Below are positions 9,623 through 18,540 of a DNA stretch of 64,000 nt, piece after piece. A program made the position numbers and the translations under genes. This DNA is from a bacterium (lineage in GTDB: Bacteria; Verrucomicrobiota; Verrucomicrobiia; Limisphaerales; UBA11358). The notes beneath the pieces were generated by a model that made no database searches, had not been told where the DNA came from, and saw only the letters and a list, made by a program, of their open reading frames with translations. Numbering within the stretch: position 1 is the stretch's first letter; each line of letters starts with the position of its first letter. The stretch covers positions 1 through 64,000 of the forward strand of contig JAKAFL010000014.1 in assembly GCA_021817945.1 (NCBI GenBank), written 5' to 3'.

Positions 9623-9797
9623 TTAAACCCGAAAAGCGAAATGGAAAGGGTCAAGATACGGCAAGATGCTGGAGTGGAAATTCTTTGGAGAAACCAAAAC
9701 CAAACCCGGAGCGGTCTGGTGGGTTTTTTACAAAAATTTTGCGCCCAGGAGATTGGAGCAGATTGGCCTTTTGAATTTCGTTTCCGGGTTAAAACCA
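9623..9797 (+). repeat. Dispersed TIR-bounded intergenic element, copy B
   Basis: About 175 bp, the most complete copy. The left end TTAAACCCGAAAAGCGAAAT pairs imperfectly with the right end TTTGAATTTCGTTTCCGGGTT. The order of internal blocks is GGTCAAGATACGGCAAGATGCTGGAGTGGAA, then CCCGGAGCGGTCTGGTGGG, then TTTTGCGCCCAGGAGATTGG, given here as overlapping landmarks. It sits 72 bases downstream of the GH67-like stop and upstream of the pectinesterase gene. It has no conserved frame. Confidence 0.85.
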
Positions 9798-9868
9798 ACG
9801 GCCATCTGGAAATGGCTCTTTCCATGGTGTTAAAACCTTTAAATGGGAGTTTATCCTATTGCGAGGGT

Positions 9869-12106
9869 TTATTCTCCCTCGTTCAGGTTCCCATCCCAAA
9901 CACCAGCCGGCGGATGAACTTTCCCCCTAAGCCAGGGGGTTGGCACACTTTGAGGACCCAAAGCCCCTTGAACCAAGCCCAGGGAACTGGCGTAAAGCTC
10001 GTTCATCAATGGCAGCGGGTTGCCCAGTGCGGGTTTCATTTCCAAATCCCCGAGCGGAACGCTGTAGCAGGAAAAGCGCTGGCCCGGGTCCATTTTGAAC
10101 ATCATTGCGTAATGTTGGCGCACCTGGTCATAAGCCTCAGCCAGCATGGCCATCTGGTCGGCATCGGTTTCCAGGAGATTTGACTTTTCGCGCAGGTAGC
10201 GAAAGCGCCAAAGACTTTCATCCAAATAGCGTTCCACCTGCCCGAATTCTTCCAGCCAATTCACACGGGTCCGCAATTCGGCAAGTTGCGCGGGCTGCAA
10301 ATCTCCTGCAACGCTTTCAATATCCTGTTTCATGGCTTGAATCTGGCGGAGGCATTTCTCCTTTTCTTCAATCACGCGATCCACGTTTTCAAGCGTTGGA
10401 GCCAACGCCGCCTGGCCTTCAGGCAGGAAATACCGATTGGTGTATTTCAACAAAACCTCGCGACGGGCGATGCTCCCGGCAAAACCTGAGTTGGTGTCAT
10501 TGCCCAGTCCCAGAGCGGAAAAAAGGTGATGGATCACATATTCCGAACGGCGCAGCGCCCGAACCACCGCCGGTGCCGCCTTGTCGCCATATACTTTACG
10601 GGCCCAGTCCAGCCATATTTGGCCCAGACTCTCTTCCGGGTCCCAAGAAAGGCGGCGCCAGGCATACAGGTTGATACCGTTCACCGCATCGCCGAATACA
10701 TGGTAACCGGGATTTTTTGTGGCGCCACAGAACAAACTCACTCCCCCATCATTTCCAACCAGGGCATGACTGCGTTGCATGGTCCACGCGGTGTAATCCA
10801 CTTCGGATGCAGGCAGAAAAAGTCGTCCGGTGGTCTGGCCTGTGATTTGGTATTCTGCAATTTCCCGGTGGGGAGATGCCTTGCCCAGCAGGTCTGAGAA
10901 CGGTGGATTGGGCTGACAATCCGCCGCATAAACCTTGGTTTGAATGGAGACGCTTTCGGGGACATCCCGAATGACAGGTCCCCACAGGTCCTGCCCGGAG
11001 CCACTCGGTCCACCATTGCCCGGGGCATGCACCCATTGGTCCCCCAGCCAGTGTGGAACACCCGAGGACCATGTGCGCACAATCAGGGGACATCCCATTG
11101 ATTCCGCCACCGATTGATAATTGCTCACGCAAACGCTCAATTCATTGGGAAATTGGTTCAGTCCATCCTTCTGGCAACGGTCGCACTGGCAGAAAATTCC
11201 GTAATGATCCCAGAAGGTGGCGTATAATCCATCGGCATGTGATCGCTCTATGAATTCCGCCACGTACGCCCGGACCAACCGCCATGTGTTGGTGTCTGAG
11301 GGACATAAGGTGCCTTTTTCCCAGGAATTAGCCTCATCCACTCCCTTGGCAGATGGAAAAACACGCACTGCGGCATCATAGAGGGCGGGCGACCAAAGGC
11401 TGAAATCGTTGCCATACAACAGTGGGTAATACTCCACGTCCGCCTCATGGCATTGGGCAGCCAGAGCCTGATGCGCTCTTTCGGCCTCCTCAGCCGAAGC
11501 ATCCACATCCCCACGGTCCATGGCTCCCATCCTGTAAAAGACAGCGGGAAGCCGTTTTTTAAAGGTGACCGGGGCATCTGCCCGGCCAATGATGATGTTT
11601 ACCCCCAAACGCGCCACGCATTCCGCCACGGAGTAATGCCCATTTACGGATGCTGAACGAAAAGCAAAGGCAGGTTTGCGGAGAATAGCGCCGCTGGTCA
11701 TTTCCTCCCACTGGTCCACATCACCTGCTGCATATAAAAGCGAGCGGGGGCGCTGCCCGAACACGATCCACGCGCCATCCTTGCAGACGACTCCAAAGGC
11801 ATCATTGGGCAGGGTTGAATGCTTAAGGCCCAGTTCCCTGGCCTGTGTCGGGTCTGGCAGGTTTGTGGTCAATAGTACCTCCCCTTTTTGCAACAGCCAC
11901 GAATCAGGTTTCTGAAAAACAGACCCTTCAGGAAGGTGCCATTCCTTCGCCAACAGGTTTGCCGCAGACATAACCGCCGGATGACACCCCAAAACAACCA
12001 CAATTGACCGAACAAACGGTTGTGCCCCGGCAGACTGCAATAACGCCATGGAAACAATGGACAGGATGAATCCATGAAACAACTTGGACCTGTTGAAAAA
12101 TTGCAT
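9869..12106 (-). CDS. Secreted GH67/DUF4838-like glycoside hydrolase
   Basis: Exported protein of 745 residues with signal peptide MQFFNRSKLFHGFILSIVSM... (cut likely after AGA, about residue 29). The N-terminal part (about 30-150) resembles the alpha/beta domain that precedes GH67/GH20 barrels (FGQRPRSLLYAAGDVDQ). The middle has FWDHYGIFCQCDRCQKDG, a Cys cluster like that of DUF4838 proteins. The C-terminal part (GDAVNGINLYAWRRLSWDPEESL, WLDWARKVYGD, HHLFSALGL) resembles the GH67 alpha-glucuronidase C-terminal helical region. I therefore place it in the alpha-glucuronidase-related clan. Its substrate is unproven; in this context a glucuronate or galacturonate side group on pectin is plausible. 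Starts: ATG 12106, with an upstream in-frame TTG at 12127 possible. It is 58 bases downstream of GH28 on the same strand. Confidence 0.7.
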   Translation of the reverse strand: MQFFNRSKLFHGFILSIVSMALLQSAGAQPFVRSIVVVLGCHPAVMSAANLLAKEWHLPEGSVFQKPDSWLLQKGEVLLTTNLPDPTQARELGLKHSTLPNDAFGVVCKDGAWIVFGQRPRSLLYAAGDVDQWEEMTSGAILRKPAFAFRSASVNGHYSVAECVARLGVNIIIGRADAPVTFKKRLPAVFYRMGAMDRGDVDASAEEAERAHQALAAQCHEADVEYYPLLYGNDFSLWSPALYDAAVRVFPSAKGVDEANSWEKGTLCPSDTNTWRLVRAYVAEFIERSHADGLYATFWDHYGIFCQCDRCQKDGLNQFPNELSVCVSNYQSVAESMGCPLIVRTWSSGVPHWLGDQWVHAPGNGGPSGSGQDLWGPVIRDVPESVSIQTKVYAADCQPNPPFSDLLGKASPHREIAEYQITGQTTGRLFLPASEVDYTAWTMQRSHALVGNDGGVSLFCGATKNPGYHVFGDAVNGINLYAWRRLSWDPEESLGQIWLDWARKVYGDKAAPAVVRALRRSEYVIHHLFSALGLGNDTNSGFAGSIARREVLLKYTNRYFLPEGQAALAPTLENVDRVIEEKEKCLRQIQAMKQDIESVAGDLQPAQLAELRTRVNWLEEFGQVERYLDESLWRFRYLREKSNLLETDADQMAMLAEAYDQVRQHYAMMFKMDPGQRFSCYSVPLGDLEMKPALGNPLPLMNELYASSLGLVQGALGPQSVPTPWLRGKVHPPAGVWDGNLNEGE

Positions 12107-12164
12107 TGGATGGATAAAATGAAGCAAAGCAGTGGCTTGGCAAGCAAGTCATTAAAAAACGACG

Positions 12165-13724
12165 CTAATTATTGGCCGGGCCATCCACGGCATCCCCCAG
12201 CATGGACCATTTGCCCTGGGTCGAGTGCGTTAAGGTTCGCACAGTAGGCACAGGCGTGGCCGCAGCCCTCAGCGCTGTTTTTTCCCCTGAAACCATCATT
12301 TTTAATGCCTGGGGACGACCCACGTCAATGGCATCGCTCAGCGTCAGGTTCGATCCATCAGGGGTTGTCAAAACCACGTTTTTCATGATCCAATCCGCCG
12401 CATGGTTAATTGAGCCAGCTTTGCTGGAACGGATGAAAATATTATCCAATTGAATGTCGTGAATGGGTTTGTTGGCATATCCATCGGCAAAAATGGCCCT
12501 CCCCAATGCCGTGGCTGTTACGTTCGAAATGATGATGTCCCTGAATTCCGGTAAACCACGGTCCGGCGGCTCGACTTTTTCCGCCAAGGTAAGCCAATAG
12601 GATGGCACTCGGTTGGTGTCCACCCCTGGCGGAAGTGTGACATAACTATAGGCTGGATTCCAATTAAGCTCAAAACTCAAGGCGTCCCCCACCCCTTTCA
12701 TTTGAATATCATGAATAAATACATTTTGCACCACCCCTCCGCGAAATCGGGCAGACTTTAACCTGATGCCATTGGAAGTCCCGACCGCCGTCAGGTGGCT
12801 GATTTCCACATTACGGATTCCGCCGGATGTCTCGCTTCCAATGGTGAACATTCCACCGCCAGCCCCTGCCACACAGTTGCGTATTATCACGTTTTCAGTG
12901 GGCCGATTCACCCTCAAGCCATCGGCATCCCGCCCTGATTTCAGGCAAAAATCGTCGTCGTTGCAGTCCACGTCGCAATTTTGCACCAGGATGTCGTGGG
13001 ATGAATCTATATCCACCCCGTCAGAACTGGGTCCAAATCCACCTATGTTGGCCCGAATCACCACCCCATCCACCTTGATCCAGCCGCTGTAAATCAAAGC
13101 CAGGCTCCAGAACCCGGAGCGATTAATGGTGACCTGCCGCACCGTGATATTCGTGCACTCATAAACTGCCACCGCCCGCACCCGCTTGCAGTCATAGTCC
13201 ACCGCCCAGCGTTCTCCACGCTCACGATAATCCTTCAGCATGCCGCCCTTATGGTCCTCGCCCCAGAATTGTTTCCACCAATATGAACCATTACCATCTA
13301 TCGTCCCCTGCCCGGAAACTACCACGTTTGTCTGCTGGTAAATGTTTACCAACCCGGCAGGCCATGGCATTTCAATTCCAGCTACGCGGGTCGGCAACTC
13401 TGGGTACAGCGCAGTGTCTTGAATGGCCCTGAGCACTGTCCCCTTGGGCAAATGCAATTCAACGCCAGATTTGAGGAACAAGGCACCGCTCATATAAATT
13501 CCATGGGCAAAAACAACCCGCCCGCCCCCTGAAGCTGCTGCTGCGTCAATGGCACGCTGAATAAAGCAGGTATTGGTGCTCACTCCATCGGGATGCGCCC
13601 CAAAATCATCCACCAGCCATGACCGCGCTTCCACGACAGGTTGCTGAATAAGCCCGAGCAGGCAGAAAAGCATGCAGGTCCAGCGCAGGCTCAGGTATGC
13701 TTTAAATGCCAGGGTCATATCCAT
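12165..13724 (-). CDS. Secreted GH28 family (polygalacturonase-like) enzyme
   Basis: A 519-residue right-handed beta-helix hydrolase expected to act on galacturonate linkages of pectin. Signal peptide about 1-34 (MDMTLAFKAYLSLRWTCMLFCLLGLIQQ...). GH28 hallmarks present: GTIDGNGSYWWKQFWG, SSDGVDIDSS (equivalent of NTDG), DCNDDDFCLKSGRDADG with the paired Asp, TIGSETSGGIRNVEI, and RLKSARFRGG (equivalent of RIK). Odd: the segment before IGSE reads AGAGGGMFT, so the His of the usual GHG motif appears to be Gly/Ala. The enzyme may thus belong to a subfamily with another linkage specificity. Its start overlaps the end of GH106 by 23 bases, which suggests translational coupling. Exact substrate not known. 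Confidence 0.88.
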   Translation of the reverse strand: MDMTLAFKAYLSLRWTCMLFCLLGLIQQPVVEARSWLVDDFGAHPDGVSTNTCFIQRAIDAAAASGGGRVVFAHGIYMSGALFLKSGVELHLPKGTVLRAIQDTALYPELPTRVAGIEMPWPAGLVNIYQQTNVVVSGQGTIDGNGSYWWKQFWGEDHKGGMLKDYRERGERWAVDYDCKRVRAVAVYECTNITVRQVTINRSGFWSLALIYSGWIKVDGVVIRANIGGFGPSSDGVDIDSSHDILVQNCDVDCNDDDFCLKSGRDADGLRVNRPTENVIIRNCVAGAGGGMFTIGSETSGGIRNVEISHLTAVGTSNGIRLKSARFRGGVVQNVFIHDIQMKGVGDALSFELNWNPAYSYVTLPPGVDTNRVPSYWLTLAEKVEPPDRGLPEFRDIIISNVTATALGRAIFADGYANKPIHDIQLDNIFIRSSKAGSINHAADWIMKNVVLTTPDGSNLTLSDAIDVGRPQALKMMVSGEKTALRAAATPVPTVRTLTHSTQGKWSMLGDAVDGPANN

Positions 13725-16473
13725 TCACCCGCAAATGAACCGGCTCCAAAACCACTGGCCCAACCAATCCACAAGGAGCGACTGGCCAATTGGCCGCATC
13801 GAATGGGTGATAATCCTCGTTCACCAGATTGATGTCCTTGAAATACTTCCAATTCACCCCCCGCCGATCCAAATCCCGCACCCGATTGGCTGAAACGCTG
13901 GTCACCTCTAGTTCCAAATGATTGTCGGATGGTTTTAAATGTTCCACCAACACCCGGTAGGGAGGCACCACGCATGTGCCCAAGTCCTGGCCATTTAATA
14001 CCACCCTCGCGCTCTGGCAAACCACGCCCAAATCCAGGTAACATGCTTTCCCAGCCAGGTCAGGCGCATCAAATGTCACGTCATAACTGGCGGTCCCTCC
14101 AAACGCCTGATATGCCGGGTCCTTGAAATTAGTCCATGCAACTGGATCGGAAAGCTCCCGGGCTTCCGGCAACTCCGGACCTCCGACCAGAAAATGAAGA
14201 TTCCATTTTCCATGCACAGGAACTGATTCACCGTTTGTTTCCCAATAATCCCAATCCGGTCCGGTCACTTTGCCGCTGCCATAGCACCGAACCAATACAC
14301 TCTCACCCGCATTGAGTTCCAGCCACAAACCATGCCCTGCCTCGACTTTGGCCTTGCCCATTTTGCCTGTCATGGGATCCATCACTGCGGCTGATGTCAC
14401 GGGGCGGCCCATTTTGACCAAGCCCTGAAAATCCTGTTTTCCCCGGTTGGCGATGAAATAATCCCAACCTTGACCCGTGGTTTCACGCACAAAGGATAAC
14501 CCTTTCTGAGCCATTTCCTCTGGCTCGACTCCGGCTTCCCATAATCCTTGGCCCAAGGCCCTGGTCCCAAGCTCCATATACCCACCCCCCACCTTCACCA
14601 TGACGCTCAATGAGTCCCTGCCTCGCAATTCCATCAATTGGCTCACCAAAGATTCAAACCGGCGTGTCTTTTCCGGCCCGCAAAGCCCGGCCGGTTGCAG
14701 TTGATCCAGCGTGTCCATGTCCCACACCACCGTGGCGCCGGATTTCATCAATCCAACCAGCAATTCAAGTGTTTCCAACGGCATGTAATGGCATTCCGGC
14801 ACGACCACCACCTTGTATTGCGCGCCTGGCATGACGATTTCTTGGTCATGCACTCTGGCCTCTTGCAATTGGGAATCAGAAACATAATCAAAGGCAAAAC
14901 CTTGATTCCAAAGTTCGTGTGCCTCCCTGCCGACTGCCTGTCCCTCAAACCACGCCGTTTGGCTCACGGTCATCGGCTGCAGCAGGCCATCGGGTTGGCT
15001 CCAATAATCCGCCACAGGCCAATAAAGCAGGACGTCGCTGTCCGGGTGTCCTGATTGCAACAAGGATTGGCAGCGGGCAATGTAGGCGTTTACACTTGGC
15101 ATGTCGTGCCATATCGAATTGCGGGGATTCATCTCGGTGGAGGCGTAAAACAACCAGCCTGGCCATGGCGCATCCGCCGGTGAATAACAGGTTCCATGAA
15201 AATAGACGTGGTTTACACCGGCAAGAAACATGTCATCCACCAGGTATTTGACATCCGCCAGCGTCTCCGTGAAGTGCTCCTTCAACCATGTCCCGGTTTC
15301 CGCTCCAACCAGCCTCCGACCCATGGTGTGAGCCGCCGATGAGGCAAATTTGGAAATCAAAACGCTTCGGTCATTGTGAAACATTTCAGTTTCAGGCACA
15401 TCTGCATCCCCATACAAATCCAACCAATTAGCCGGCGTGCCATGCGCCTGATAGATGGTCTCCATACCGTGGGCGTGGGCCCAAGCGATCCAAGCCGGTT
15501 CGCTTTCTTGGGCCAGGATCCCGGAAACGGTCCTTCGATAATCATATTTTACCCGGGCAGTCTGTTCATCAGCCTGGTCCGAGAAAAGATGCTGGAATTG
15601 ATCCTCAAGCCGGTAACCACGGAGTTCCGCAAACCGGCTTAAAAAATCGGGGGACCAATCAGTGCGATACTCGTAAGAATCCTGAAAAACTGCCAGAGGC
15701 CGGGGGCCGTTGTATTTCCCCAGGGCGCCATCAAACCATTTGAGCCAATTTGTGACGGCCTGTGGGTAGAGCGGATTTAACATCCAACCCGTCCCGCCCG
15801 GGGCTGCGCGTTTCACTTTTTGCCCGGATGGCTCCTGGGATATGGCGAAGATTTTCCACGTTCCTTGCGCGCCATTAACTCCTGAAACAGTACCTGGAAT
15901 CGTCGGGGCTTGAAACCGCATCAAACCCTGCCCATCCAATGTTGGCAAAAGGTTGATGGCAGGGCCGGTAGGCGGATAGGCCATCAGTGCTTGAAGTTTG
16001 AGAGGATCAAACTGATGGGTTAAGGTCCCGCCAGGCTCGATTTCATAGGTCTGCACAACCACCTTGGCATTGGCATCCCTGTCGGAAATCGTTGGCCCGC
16101 CGAAACACCAGCCCGAACCCAAGGACATGTCCACACCCATGCCCAGGGATTTTGCATCACCAATGGCATAACCCAGCATTTCCATCCACTCGGGGCTAAG
16201 ATAAGGAATATCGGGGTGTGAACCTCCTTTGACACCGTAGATGGTGGTTATTTGCACACCGCCCAAGCCGACATCATGGAACAGATGCAGTTCCCGGTCC
16301 AAATCCGCCTGGTCCACCGCGCTGCCATGCCACCACCACCAAGTCCAAGGACGATTTTCAGAACGGATTGCAGGCCAAGCCAGAGGGTGGGAATCCGATC
16401 CGCCAAGCGCCCATTCGCACGGCAACACAAAAAACGCCAGTAAAAGGAATAAAAGTGGGCCTCCATTTTTCAT
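13702..16473 (-). CDS. Secreted GH106 alpha-L-rhamnosidase-like protein
   Basis: About 923 residues, expected to release rhamnose from pectin (rhamnogalacturonan). Signal peptide MKNGGPLLFLLLAFFVLPCEWALG. The GH106 N-terminal signature is clear: RPWTWWWWHGSAVDQADLDREL, then GLGGVQITTIYG and MGVDMSLGSGWCFGGP. The barrel continues through SYEYRTDWSPDFLSRF, FHGTCYSPADAPWPGW and DVLLYWPVADYW. The last 150 residues form a galactose-binding-like beta-sandwich (VVLNGQDLGTCVVPPYRV). An in-frame ATG 25 codons upstream (16548) would add residues in front of the signal peptide, so 16473 is preferred. First of three closely spaced enzyme genes (GH106, GH28, GH67-like). The 190 bases between the pseudopilin stop and this start hold no clear terminator, so readthrough from the pilin is possible. 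Confidence 0.9.
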   Translation of the reverse strand: MKNGGPLLFLLLAFFVLPCEWALGGSDSHPLAWPAIRSENRPWTWWWWHGSAVDQADLDRELHLFHDVGLGGVQITTIYGVKGGSHPDIPYLSPEWMEMLGYAIGDAKSLGMGVDMSLGSGWCFGGPTISDRDANAKVVVQTYEIEPGGTLTHQFDPLKLQALMAYPPTGPAINLLPTLDGQGLMRFQAPTIPGTVSGVNGAQGTWKIFAISQEPSGQKVKRAAPGGTGWMLNPLYPQAVTNWLKWFDGALGKYNGPRPLAVFQDSYEYRTDWSPDFLSRFAELRGYRLEDQFQHLFSDQADEQTARVKYDYRRTVSGILAQESEPAWIAWAHAHGMETIYQAHGTPANWLDLYGDADVPETEMFHNDRSVLISKFASSAAHTMGRRLVGAETGTWLKEHFTETLADVKYLVDDMFLAGVNHVYFHGTCYSPADAPWPGWLFYASTEMNPRNSIWHDMPSVNAYIARCQSLLQSGHPDSDVLLYWPVADYWSQPDGLLQPMTVSQTAWFEGQAVGREAHELWNQGFAFDYVSDSQLQEARVHDQEIVMPGAQYKVVVVPECHYMPLETLELLVGLMKSGATVVWDMDTLDQLQPAGLCGPEKTRRFESLVSQLMELRGRDSLSVMVKVGGGYMELGTRALGQGLWEAGVEPEEMAQKGLSFVRETTGQGWDYFIANRGKQDFQGLVKMGRPVTSAAVMDPMTGKMGKAKVEAGHGLWLELNAGESVLVRCYGSGKVTGPDWDYWETNGESVPVHGKWNLHFLVGGPELPEARELSDPVAWTNFKDPAYQAFGGTASYDVTFDAPDLAGKACYLDLGVVCQSARVVLNGQDLGTCVVPPYRVLVEHLKPSDNHLELEVTSVSANRVRDLDRRGVNWKYFKDINLVNEDYHPFDAANWPVAPCGLVGPVVLEPVHLRVNGYDPGI

Positions 16474-16663
16474 GTCATTTATTTTCCAAGGCTTGGGAAA
16501 GGGCCGACGCCTCCCCCAATTCTCTACTGCCCTCATACCGAAGCGCAATCACTCTGCTTAAGGATAAGCAAGGACCTGAATAGCCTCATTCAGCCTTGAT
16601 ATTCCCCCAAAACAGCGCGAAAAAATCCATTTTTATCTTTTTGATGAATTTCCGCGCAGGAAA

Positions 16664-17647
16664 TTATAATCCCTCCTCAAGGTAGCCGCACATTGAGTTC
16701 AGCTCCCAGATGTCATAGGGGCTTTGCTTTTGCCAGCCGCTACCAAGGACATAAATCAATTTCATTTGGGGAAAAATCTTATGAAACTCAGCGCTCCCGT
16801 CGGTAAACAGAACATTCCAACCCTGGCTGCGGCTATGGGCAAAATCAACGCTGTTCACATTCACCTGCCCTGCGCCGACAAACTGCGACCAGTCAATAAA
16901 ATCCATCGACAAAACAGCCCGTTTATTGACATTGGAAGTCTTTTGATAAAGCCGGAGATTGCTTGTGGTTCCAGAACTGCCCGGACCAGCGGGATTCACC
17001 ACATGGGGATTACAAAGATAGCTTCCCCGGCAGTTGTTGTAATCGCCTGAGGCGCTGGAGGTGGATAATAATGGAGAGTACTGATCTGAACCAAGGGGTG
17101 ATTTTTTGTAATTCAGACTGGGGCAGTATAGAATCCCGCCGTTTCCAGCCAAGCCGGAAAAATAAAGCAAACCATCGTCAGTATAATCTGTATTGGGCAG
17201 ATTTTTGGCGCTTAACAGCTCTTGGGATGTCGCATTGGCATCGTAACACAACCAACGAGTGTAATATCCGCCGTTGATAATGTTCACCGGATTTGAACCC
17301 GCATGGGTAATGGGATACCAATCCTGATTGTCCCCGGCATAAATTGTGTAACCGATGCCAAGTTCATGAAAATTATTCGAACATGTGATCCTCTGGGCCT
17401 TGGCCTTGGCTGCCGACAAGGCAGGAAGAAGCATGGCTGCCAGAATGGCTATGATGGCAATCACAACCAAAAGTTCAATCAAGGTGAATCCTTCGCCAGC
17501 CTGGGCAAATGCTTTTTGCCGGGCCTTAAAATAATTATTGTGTTGATTCATAGGAAAGCTTGCTTTTTTAAAATTTAAAGCCGGACTGATTTGTTTCATT
17601 GCCATTTTTGAATTCATGAGTTTCGCTTTATCACTTTTAAACATCAT
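16664..17647 (-). CDS. Type II secretion/type IV-like pseudopilin, H...DG type
   Basis: Prepilin-like protein. After a leader of about 52 residues it has [33 protein letters not shown] in pieces (the classical G-FTLIE processing site, Glu at +5 and the long hydrophobic helix), then [19 protein letters not shown] and a C-terminal [14 protein letters not shown], the H...DG motif found in the large pseudopilin families of Planctomycetes and Verrucomicrobiota. The globular part is Tyr/Asn/Gly rich. The start at 17647 overlaps the stop of the upstream lipoprotein as ATGA, which argues for coupling and for this early start. Internal ATGs at 17617 and 17548 ([15 protein letters not shown]) would give shorter, more usual leaders. 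Located at the cell envelope. Its partner machinery is not in this window. Confidence 0.85.
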   Translation of the reverse strand: MMFKSDKAKLMNSKMAMKQISPALNFKKASFPMNQHNNYFKARQKAFAQAGEGFTLIELLVVIAIIAILAAMLLPALSAAKAKAQRITCSNNFHELGIGYTIYAGDNQDWYPITHAGSNPVNIINGGYYTRWLCYDANATSQELLSAKNLPNTDYTDDGLLYFSGLAGNGGILYCPSLNYKKSPLGSDQYSPLLSTSSASGDYNNCRGSYLCNPHVVNPAGPGSSGTTSNLRLYQKTSNVNKRAVLSMDFIDWSQFVGAGQVNVNSVDFAHSRSQGWNVLFTDGSAEFHKIFPQMKLIYVLGSGWQKQSPYDIWELNSMCGYLEEGL

Positions 17648-18021
17648 TTGCCGGCTTTTGGGTTTGATTGGATTTGCTGGATGAAATCATTGATGGCAGC
17701 TTTTTGTTCTGAAGTGAGACGGGAATCCGCGGCTATCTTCGATAACTGCGGAAGAGCATCTGCAGCGCCTCCATGCTCCGCTTCGCTCACTGTCTCGAGG
17801 ACAAAACTCTGGCTTGCTGGAGGCGCGTTGCTGAAAGCCTTGGCAACCCCAGAATCATCATAAGGCAATTGTGAGTTTTGCGGAAATTGCGCGGGTTCAG
17901 AACCCGATTTTTTGCAACCCACGGCCATGCACAGCCCAAAGGCTACCACACAAACCCACAAAAACGCGCCTGCCGAATCCATGCCAAAACGCGCCAATAT
18001 TTTCTCTCTAATCGTCTTCAT
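17644..18021 (-). CDS. Small lipoprotein coupled to pseudopilin
   Basis: A 125-residue protein of unknown function. The start ATG 18021 gives [20 protein letters not shown]; a hydrophobic stretch ([16 protein letters not shown]) ends in a lipobox (MAVGC, Cys about residue 36), so it is a probable lipoprotein. The C-terminal half is helical and Lys/Gln rich ([19 protein letters not shown]). An in-frame GTG at 18060 would extend it. It shares an ATGA overlap with the pseudopilin gene, the sort of coupling used for proteins made in fixed ratio. A GGTGA sequence precedes the ATG as a weak ribosome site. It is the first gene after the upstream region that carries the CATCGCCA dyad and the AACATGTTAT element. 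No homologue recognised. Confidence 0.7.
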   Translation of the reverse strand: MKTIREKILARFGMDSAGAFLWVCVVAFGLCMAVGCKKSGSEPAQFPQNSQLPYDDSGVAKAFSNAPPASQSFVLETVSEAEHGGAADALPQLSKIAADSRLTSEQKAAINDFIQQIQSNPKAGK

Positions 18022-18134
18022 TAAATTCACCAAAATTATATTCAGCCCCAACAGGAGCACCCAAAAAGATTAAAAAATCCATAATCAATACAAGGTGAAC
18101 ACAAGAGAAACATACCATCATTCCATTTCGATTC

Positions 18135-18154
18135 CATCGCCAGTTATGGTGATG
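18135..18154. promoter_or_regulatory. CATCGCCA-N4-TGG(T/C)GATG dyad, site 1
   Basis: CATCGCCA-GTTA-TGGTGATG: an inverted repeat with one mismatch, centred about 124 bases upstream of the lipoprotein/pseudopilin start. Same 20-bp length and AT-rich 4-base spacer as the sites at 22820 and 23825. Likely operator of the locus (inference). The surrounding 18022-18461 has no gene that I can support. Confidence 0.6.
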
Positions 18155-18240
18155 CGGCTATTGTGATGATGCGGCCACGAAGCGTCTCGACCATTGCTAC
18201 CATCAGATTTGCAACCCAATTCATCGCCCGCCAAAAATGG

Positions 18241-18277
18241 CACATGTGTTTTTAATCTAACATGTTATATAGATTTT
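18241..18277 (-). promoter_or_regulatory. Upstream element with AACATGTTAT, copy 1
   Basis: CACATG...TTTAATCTAACATGTTAT, with AACATGTTAT at 18259-18268, aligns with 22951-22985: the CACAT, the TTT-AAT and the AACATGTTAT-T blocks are in the same order. Both copies lie about 105-135 bases beyond the CATCGCCA dyad, on the side away from the minus-strand gene. It may be a second operator or a distal promoter part (inference). Confidence 0.45.
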
Positions 18278-18461
18278 AAAATCGCTGACTTTGTATTCGG
18301 CATTGCTACAGCATTATGGAGCGTGACCCATTCCGAAAAATTGCCAACGCAACTTCAATCCTGATTTTACCCGGCAGTGAGAACACTACTTCGACCAGTT
18401 TTGCCCGCCATTTAAACTCATCGCCCTAAAATTCATGGTTCACGATTCGAATTCATTGGCT

Positions 18462-18500
18462 AAAAAAACTCATCCCGGCTCCTTGCAGAACCGGGATGAG
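18462..18500 (-). terminator. Rho-independent terminator of the beta-strand-repeat gene
   Basis: A perfect 10-bp stem (CTCATCCCGG at 18469-18478 with CCGGGATGAG at 18491-18500), a 12-base loop, then a T7 tract on the minus strand (18462-18468). It lies 40 bases after the stop of the 1363-residue protein and insulates it from the pilin/enzyme run downstream. Confidence 0.92.
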
Positions 18501-18540
18501 ATGAAAAACCAAGTATTTGGAACCTTGATTCCTTTAAAAA

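Noticed and set aside
16647-16665. AATTTCC...GGAAATT hairpin at the pseudopilin stop
   Set aside because: On the minus strand it is followed by an A-rich, not a T-rich tract, so it is not a standard terminator.
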